Shown here: piece by piece, positions 7,974-10,804 of the stretch
Numbering within the stretch: position 1 is the first letter of the stretch
Layout: each line of letters starts with the position of its first letter
Assembly: GCA_035267815.1 (NCBI GenBank)
Contig: DATFLK010000046.1
Span: forward strand, 1-10,804
DNA: 10,804 bases
Direction of reading: 5' to 3'
Source: DATFLK01 sp035267815
GTDB taxonomy: Bacteria > Pseudomonadota > Zetaproteobacteria > Mariprofundales > Mariprofundaceae
Program-made: the position numbers and the translations under genes
Notes under the pieces: model-generated
Database searches by the model: none
Told to the model about the DNA's origin: nothing
The model's input: the letters and a program-made list of their open reading frames with translations, nothing else

Positions 7974-8076
7974 GTTCACTTCAACATCACGCCACCGGAA
8001 GGCGCTTTTTGGCGATTCGTCCGGCCCTGACTGGAGTTTCACTAGCCCTCCGGGTGCCTGGTGCAGATATCGCTCT

Positions 8077-8085
8077 TGATATACT
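8077..8085 (+). promoter_or_regulatory. Possible extended -10 promoter for the small membrane protein pair
   Basis: TGATATACT fits an extended -10 (TGn followed by TATACT, five of six consensus bases). It would start transcription near 8092, about 47 bases before the ATG at 8139. No good -35 is present at 16-18 bases upstream, which an extended -10 can tolerate. Confidence 0.33.
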
Positions 8086-8138
8086 TCCTCTGGCGATTAC
8101 CTTTCATGAAAGACCTACGGCTTTTCGGGAGAGCTTCT

Positions 8139-8237
8139 ATGAGTGGTGACTTTCTTATTAACGGGTTTATTGCTTTATCCATCATACTGCTTGTTCTGTT
8201 GTTCTCTATCCAGTTCTGGGATTCCCGAAAAAAATAA
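8139..8237 (+). CDS. Small single-span membrane protein (32 residues)
   Basis: A 32-codon ORF, ATG at 8139 and TAA at 8235-8237. Residues 1-7 are polar to mixed, about 8-26 form an uninterrupted hydrophobic helix (FIALSIILLVLLFSIQF region), and the tail is WDSRKK. The basic C-terminus predicts N-out/C-in topology under the positive-inside rule. Support for translation comes from GGGAGAG at 8127-8133, five to seven bases before the ATG, and from a second small membrane ORF 39 bases downstream with an even better ribosome site. I do not recognise the family. It does not look like CydX, KdpF or CcoQ. It could be an accessory subunit of a membrane complex encoded elsewhere or a membrane-stress peptide; neither is shown by the sequence. 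Confidence 0.6.
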   Translation: MSGDFLINGFIALSIILLVLLFSIQFWDSRKK

Positions 8238-8276
8238 CGGTTCTGGATATCCCTCGAGCCTAAGGAGGATACAGTT

Positions 8277-8447
8277 TTGTATGGTGGAGAATCCGCACCA
8301 CATCCATTGACGTTCGTCGAGCTTGTTACGGAACACAAAATCATCGGCGTCATACTCGTTTTCATCGTTCTGGTTTTCCTTGTTAGCATCAAGAACATCA
8401 TCACCTCCCTCAGCGAAGGAAGGAACAAGGTGGACAGGAAGGATTGA
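8277..8447 (+). CDS. Small single-span membrane protein with TTG start (56 residues)
   Basis: A 56-codon ORF starting at TTG 8277, placed eight bases after a full AAGGAGG Shine-Dalgarno (8262-8268). The nearby ATG at 8281 is in another frame and stops after nine codons, so the strong ribosome site only makes sense for the TTG. The N-terminus is polar (YGGESAPHPLTF), residues 22-38 form a strongly hydrophobic helix (IIGVILVFIVLVFLVSI), and the C-terminus is highly charged (SEGRNKVDRKD), predicting N-out/C-in. It lies 39 bases after the 32-residue membrane protein and probably shares its transcript. It then converges on hslR, whose stop is 85 bases away. No family recognised. Confidence 0.6.
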   Translation: MYGGESAPHPLTFVELVTEHKIIGVILVFIVLVFLVSIKNIITSLSEGRNKVDRKD

Positions 8448-8501
8448 CCCCATCGTTTACGGAGCCAAGGTCAGGTTCGGTTGATTTGAAGGAGTTCATT
8501 T

Positions 8502-8534
8502 GGCCGGTCGCAGGCGCTTATTGCTTGGCCTTTA
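8502..8534 (+). terminator. Weak candidate terminator between the small ORFs and hslR
   Basis: An imperfect hairpin, CAGGC (8511-8515) with GCTTG (8523-8527 region, including one G-U pair) extended by outer GGC/GCC with a five-base bulge, is followed by TTTAATCTTT. It sits after the small membrane genes and overlaps the end of hslR. The bulge and interrupted T run make it weak. Confidence 0.2.
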
Positions 8535-8915
8535 ATCTTTCTTCCTGATAAAGCGGATGATCTGACGCCGGGCTTTTTTATCCGGTCTTTTTTTCGGGGC
8601 TGATGCGGCATGGAGCTTTCGTATCTGCCGCGCTTGGTCGCGGGCTTCGATACTTGTTTCATGCTCCTCGTAGAGGGTTCGGGCCACGGCTGCCGAGCCA
8701 CGTTTCTCTGCCAGGCCGGTGACGGTAACAACGAAGCGCTCCTGTCCGCGGAGGATGGTCAGTTCGTCACCGCACTCCACGGTTCTGGATGGCTTCACAC
8801 TCGCGCCATTCAATTGAACATGGCCGCCGTTGACCATCTCGGTGGCCAGCCCTCGCGTCTTGAAGAAGCGGGCCGCCCAGATCCATTTATCGATACGTAC
8901 ACCCTTGTCTGACAT
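8532..8915 (-). CDS. hslR: Heat-shock protein 15, S4-domain ribosome-associated RNA-binding protein
   Basis: Hsp15 binds 50S subunits carrying nascent tRNA after premature dissociation and helps recycle them. The 127-residue protein (E. coli about 133) opens with VRIDKWIWAARFFKTR (6-21), the hallmark S4 start, and continues through GGHVQLNG and the strand-rich end of S4 to about residue 70. The C-terminal basic tail includes KKRPDKKARRQIIRF, matching the E. coli tail pattern RRPDKKERRDLLRF. The frame is open to 8972, but ATG 8915 gives the family's normal N-terminus. The Shine-Dalgarno there is poor, so expression level or exact start is uncertain. Cytoplasmic. It is convergent with the small membrane protein pair. 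Confidence 0.93.
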   Translation of the reverse strand: MSDKGVRIDKWIWAARFFKTRGLATEMVNGGHVQLNGASVKPSRTVECGDELTILRGQERFVVTVTGLAEKRGSAAVARTLYEEHETSIEARDQARQIRKLHAASAPKKRPDKKARRQIIRFIRKKD

Positions 8916-9096
8916 GCATATAAGGCTATGGCGTATGCCGGCTCCAGACCAGCCTAGCGCCCCGCCGATCATGAACAGGGGGCTTCAAACCCCTTTCGGA
9001 GGTTTCTGTGTTACAGTATTCATATCACTTAACGATCCAAAGACCATAACAAATAAGTCTACTTAGACGCCGAACTCTCCGGTACGCTGCGTATTT

Positions 9097-9124
9097 GGCG
9101 CCAGCCGGCACAAGTGCTGGCGCC
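9097..9124 (+). promoter_or_regulatory. Strong hairpin in the leader of the haem monooxygenase gene
   Basis: GGCGCCAGC (9097-9105) pairs perfectly with GCTGGCGCC (9116-9124) across a ten-base loop: a 9-bp, almost all-GC stem. It ends 29 bases before the ATG at 9154 and is not followed by a T run, so it is not a standard intrinsic terminator. It could stabilise or regulate the mRNA, or be a protein-binding dyad near a promoter. Function unknown. Confidence 0.45.
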
Positions 9125-9153
9125 TGTATCAAAAACAGCTTATCGAGGTGAAT

Positions 9154-9456
9154 ATGTTTGTTGCCATGAACCGGTTCAAAATCGCCAAAGGTAGCGAGGA
9201 TGAATTCGTGAATATCTGGAAGAACAGGGAGACCTACCTGGAGACTGTTCCGGGATTTAAGGAGTTCCATCTGCTCAGAGGACCGAGCAATGATGAGTAC
9301 ACGCTGTTTGCCTCACATACCACTTGGGAATCCGGCGACGCATTCGAGGCTTGGACCAAGTCGGAGGAGTTCAGAAAGGCACATGCAGGTGCCGGTGCAA
9401 ATAAGCACATCTACCTCGGACCGCCGCAGATTGAGCTCTTCGAAGACGCTCTTTAA
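9154..9456 (+). CDS. IsdG/ABM-family monooxygenase, probable haem-degrading enzyme
   Basis: A 100-residue protein of the antibiotic-biosynthesis-monooxygenase (dimeric alpha-beta barrel) fold. N6, W67 and H77 sit where the catalytic Asn/Trp/His of S. aureus IsdG are found. The segment AFEAWTKSEEFRKAH (63-77) follows the IsdG pattern AFxxWxKSxxFxxAH with the same W-to-H spacing, and PGF (33-35) fits the family turn. These enzymes open haem oxidatively without a prosthetic group and release iron. The ATG at 9154 follows GAGG (9145-9148) by five bases; a GTG at 9148 would place the start inside that ribosome site. The neighbours include no haem uptake genes, so a role in haem turnover is a family inference. 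A non-haem ABM oxygenase remains possible. It ends before a strong bidirectional terminator. Confidence 0.85.
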   Translation: MFVAMNRFKIAKGSEDEFVNIWKNRETYLETVPGFKEFHLLRGPSNDEYTLFASHTTWESGDAFEAWTKSEEFRKAHAGAGANKHIYLGPPQIELFEDAL

Positions 9457-9483
9457 CCGGGCTTCCCGGACGGACAGGAATCA

Positions 9484-9511
9484 AAAAGGCGCCCTCTCAT
9501 GGGCGCCTTTT
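9484..9511. terminator. Bidirectional intrinsic terminator
   Basis: AAAAGGCGCCC (9484-9494), a six-base loop TCTCAT, then GGGCGCCTTTT (9501-9511): an 11-bp perfect stem with A and T runs on either side. It lies between the convergent haem monooxygenase gene (ends 9456) and the glucosaminidase gene (ends 9556), serving both directions. A near copy lies at 10568-10597. Confidence 0.88.
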
Positions 9512-9555
9512 AGGTTCAGGGACTGGCAATAACTTCGACTGCCCCGCTTGAGAAG

Positions 9556-10365
9556 TTACATCCTATTATTACCAACGGAAAGATTGCCGGACATAAGGTC
9601 ATAGTTTTTCCTGATTATGCTCCTAACCTCCTTCACATACTCCTCGCCTCGCTGAGAATAACCGGCGATCCCCTTAGCAAGCTCTACTGCTGTCGGCTGC
9701 TTCCTTCTTTTTTTGATGCTGTGACGCAGTTTCCTGAGTGGTTTATACATCTGCACCCGATTAATGCTTCGAATATAGCTGGCCACGGATTCATTGATCG
9801 AAGCGTAGGTAGCAACCTCATGGGTCATCCCTGCTCGCCTCTTTTTGGGCACGATGCCGCAGTCTGGGGTGAAGCACCATTGCCCGAACAAATTCAGACC
9901 CTGACGTGCGAAACGCGACGTCCCCCAGCTTGACTCAATTGCAGCTTGCGCGAGCGCCAATCGAAAAGGCACCGCATCAACGCGACGCCTGAGCAGCATC
10001 CACGCATGCTTATCGTTGATATCATCCATTTCCACATGATACTTGTCGGCCAACTGGAACAACCAGGCACTTTCGGATTCAGTAAGAATTTTACCGTGAT
10101 CCAACTTGTCTCGCATGGCCAACATCTGTTGACGCTTCACTTTCACCTTTTTGTTTTCTGCTTGAACAATCGGGCGTAAAAAATCGAAAAATGCCTTCTT
10201 CTTCATCTTCACGTTCTGGATGGCTGAAAAGTCAGGCAATTTCCGAATCGTTAATGAATCGGCTCTCCACCATGAAATCGCTACACTCAGGCCGCCAACA
10301 GCCAGGAATATGAAGGCGAACAGAATGATTTTCCTGGCTCGTTTGGGGGCAACAACTTTGTTCAT
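9556..10365 (-). CDS. Membrane-anchored Bax-like glucosaminidase (GH73-type)
   Basis: A 269-residue protein. Residues about 11-32 form one uncleaved transmembrane helix after a short basic N-terminus (KRARK), so the rest is periplasmic. The catalytic domain begins near 100 and carries LALAQAAIESSWGTSRFA (136-153), the glucosaminidase/Bax signature, with E144 as probable catalytic acid, then GLNLFGQWCF, close to E. coli Bax. C164 and C169 could form a disulfide. Such enzymes cleave N-acetylglucosaminyl bonds in peptidoglycan. The tail is very basic (SIKKRRKQ region). Three ATGs are adjacent (10371, 10368, 10365). AGAGG lies only one base from the first and seven from the third, so I take ATG 10365. 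It is a single gene, flanked by terminators on both sides. I give no symbol because Bax orthology is not proved. Confidence 0.87.
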   Translation of the reverse strand: MNKVVAPKRARKIILFAFIFLAVGGLSVAISWWRADSLTIRKLPDFSAIQNVKMKKKAFFDFLRPIVQAENKKVKVKRQQMLAMRDKLDHGKILTESESAWLFQLADKYHVEMDDINDKHAWMLLRRRVDAVPFRLALAQAAIESSWGTSRFARQGLNLFGQWCFTPDCGIVPKKRRAGMTHEVATYASINESVASYIRSINRVQMYKPLRKLRHSIKKRRKQPTAVELAKGIAGYSQRGEEYVKEVRSIIRKNYDLMSGNLSVGNNRM

Positions 10366-10567
10366 CATCATTCCTCTCGGTTTAGGCTCAAATAATGTGT
10401 AGATCGCCTCCTAATTCAGTAACAAAGGGGACTGCAAATACACCCCTCCCCTCATTTCTACAGTATGATCTGGACTCTATAGACTCGTCGAATCAATTTT
10501 TGGCACTTGCTATCATAAACGGGAATTCACTCTAGTGCAGTTCGAAAAACACAAATGCGTGAGAATA

Positions 10568-10597
10568 AAAAAGGCGCCCATCATAGGGCGCCTTTTT
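10568..10597. terminator. Intrinsic terminator downstream of ilvD
   Basis: AAAAAGGCGCCC (10568-10579), loop ATCATA, GGGCGCCTTTTT (10586-10597): a 12-bp perfect stem. Read on the minus strand it lies 18 bases after the ilvD stop and ends in a T run, so it should terminate ilvD before the glucosaminidase gene. It is symmetrical and nearly identical to the hairpin at 9484-9511 apart from the loop. Confidence 0.88.
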
Positions 10598-10614
10598 GGT
10601 TGAGTGACTGGCCT

Positions 10615-10804
10615 TACTTCAACTGCTCCAGATCACGGACACCACCACGGTCGGCGCTGGTGGTCAGGGCGGCGTAGGCCAGAAGCGCCTTGGAGACAAC
10701 GCGTTCGCGACTGACCGGCTTCCAAGCTTCTGTACCCTTCGCGTTCATCGCTGCACGGCGCTCGGCCAGCACCTCATCGGAGACGGCCAGCTGGATGGAA
10801 CGAT
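10615..10804 (-). CDS. ilvD: Dihydroxy-acid dehydratase, C-terminal end (start outside window)
   Basis: The last 62 residues and TAA stop of a protein entering from the right edge. RSIQLAVSDEVLAERR, then AWKPVSRERVVSKALLAYA and TTSADRGGVRD, match the C-terminus of E. coli IlvD (RSIQLQVSD..., ALRAYASLATSADKGAVRD) almost position for position. IlvD removes water from dihydroxy acids in valine, leucine and isoleucine synthesis using an Fe-S cluster. The cluster and active-site residues are in the missing part. The gene is followed by a strong terminator. Confidence 0.93.

Noticed and set aside
7848..8042. 65-residue N-terminal extension of purT
   Set aside because: GGGAGGG seven bases before ATG 7847 marks the start and the resulting length fits PurT. 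The extension resembles no PurT sequence.
7952..8149. Plus-strand ORF of 65 codons before the small membrane proteins
   Set aside because: No properly spaced Shine-Dalgarno, a composition that does not suggest a real protein, and it overlaps the better supported start at 8139.
8493..8534. Eleven-codon TTG ORF after a GAAGGAG motif
   Set aside because: Too short, spacing marginal, and the peptide is mostly arginine and leucine with no other support.
8977..8994. AGGGG/CCCCT hairpin followed by TTT
   Set aside because: Only five base pairs with an eight-base loop and no plus-strand gene ending nearby, so it is not called as a terminator.
10372..10567. AGGAGG motif at about 10407-10412 on the minus strand upstream of the glucosaminidase
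   Set aside because: No start codon at usable spacing leads to more than a few codons before a stop, and the downstream AGAGG already explains the gene start.

Overview
The window looks like a chromosomal stretch from a Gram-negative bacterium, most probably a gammaproteobacterium. PurT, HslR and IlvD closely resemble the E. coli proteins as I remember them, there is a lipoprotein signal peptide with a lipobox, and sigma70-like promoter elements and GC-rich intrinsic terminators are present. I cannot name the genus. No rRNA, tRNA, CRISPR array, insertion sequence or prophage gene was seen.

Left third (1-5200, minus strand): a signalling operon. From one promoter near 5161-5190 it encodes a soluble PAS-PAS-GAF-PAS-PAS histidine kinase, then a stand-alone CheY/DivK-like receiver, then a receiver-PAS-PAS-GAF protein that runs off the left edge. 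Both junctions are 4-base ATGA overlaps. The last visible residues of the third protein resemble the linker that usually leads into a GGDEF domain, so the likely logic is a cytoplasmic phosphorelay feeding cyclic-di-GMP metabolism. That output lies outside the window.

Middle (5200-7850): a divergent pair on the plus strand, a small lipoprotein of unknown function translationally coupled to a ChrR-like double-cupin protein. It converges on purT (formate-dependent GAR transformylase, minus strand). An AT-rich divergent intergenic region holds the kinase promoter and a perfect 6+6 dyad.

Right (7850-10804): two tandem small single-helix membrane proteins (32 and 56 residues) on the plus strand, the second with a TTG start behind a strong Shine-Dalgarno; hslR (Hsp15, minus); an IsdG-like haem monooxygenase (plus) with an apparent N/W/H catalytic triad and a strong leader hairpin; a membrane-anchored Bax-like glucosaminidase (minus); and the C-terminus of ilvD (minus). 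Two near-identical GGCGCCC hairpin terminators lie about 1.1 kb apart. No stretch longer than 300 bases lacks a gene. The longest gap, 7848-8138, contains a perfect 13-base palindrome and an extended -10 element.

The least conventional parts are the three-gene phosphorelay, the pair of tiny membrane proteins, and the lipoprotein/double-cupin pair. Nothing here is unambiguously a new system.
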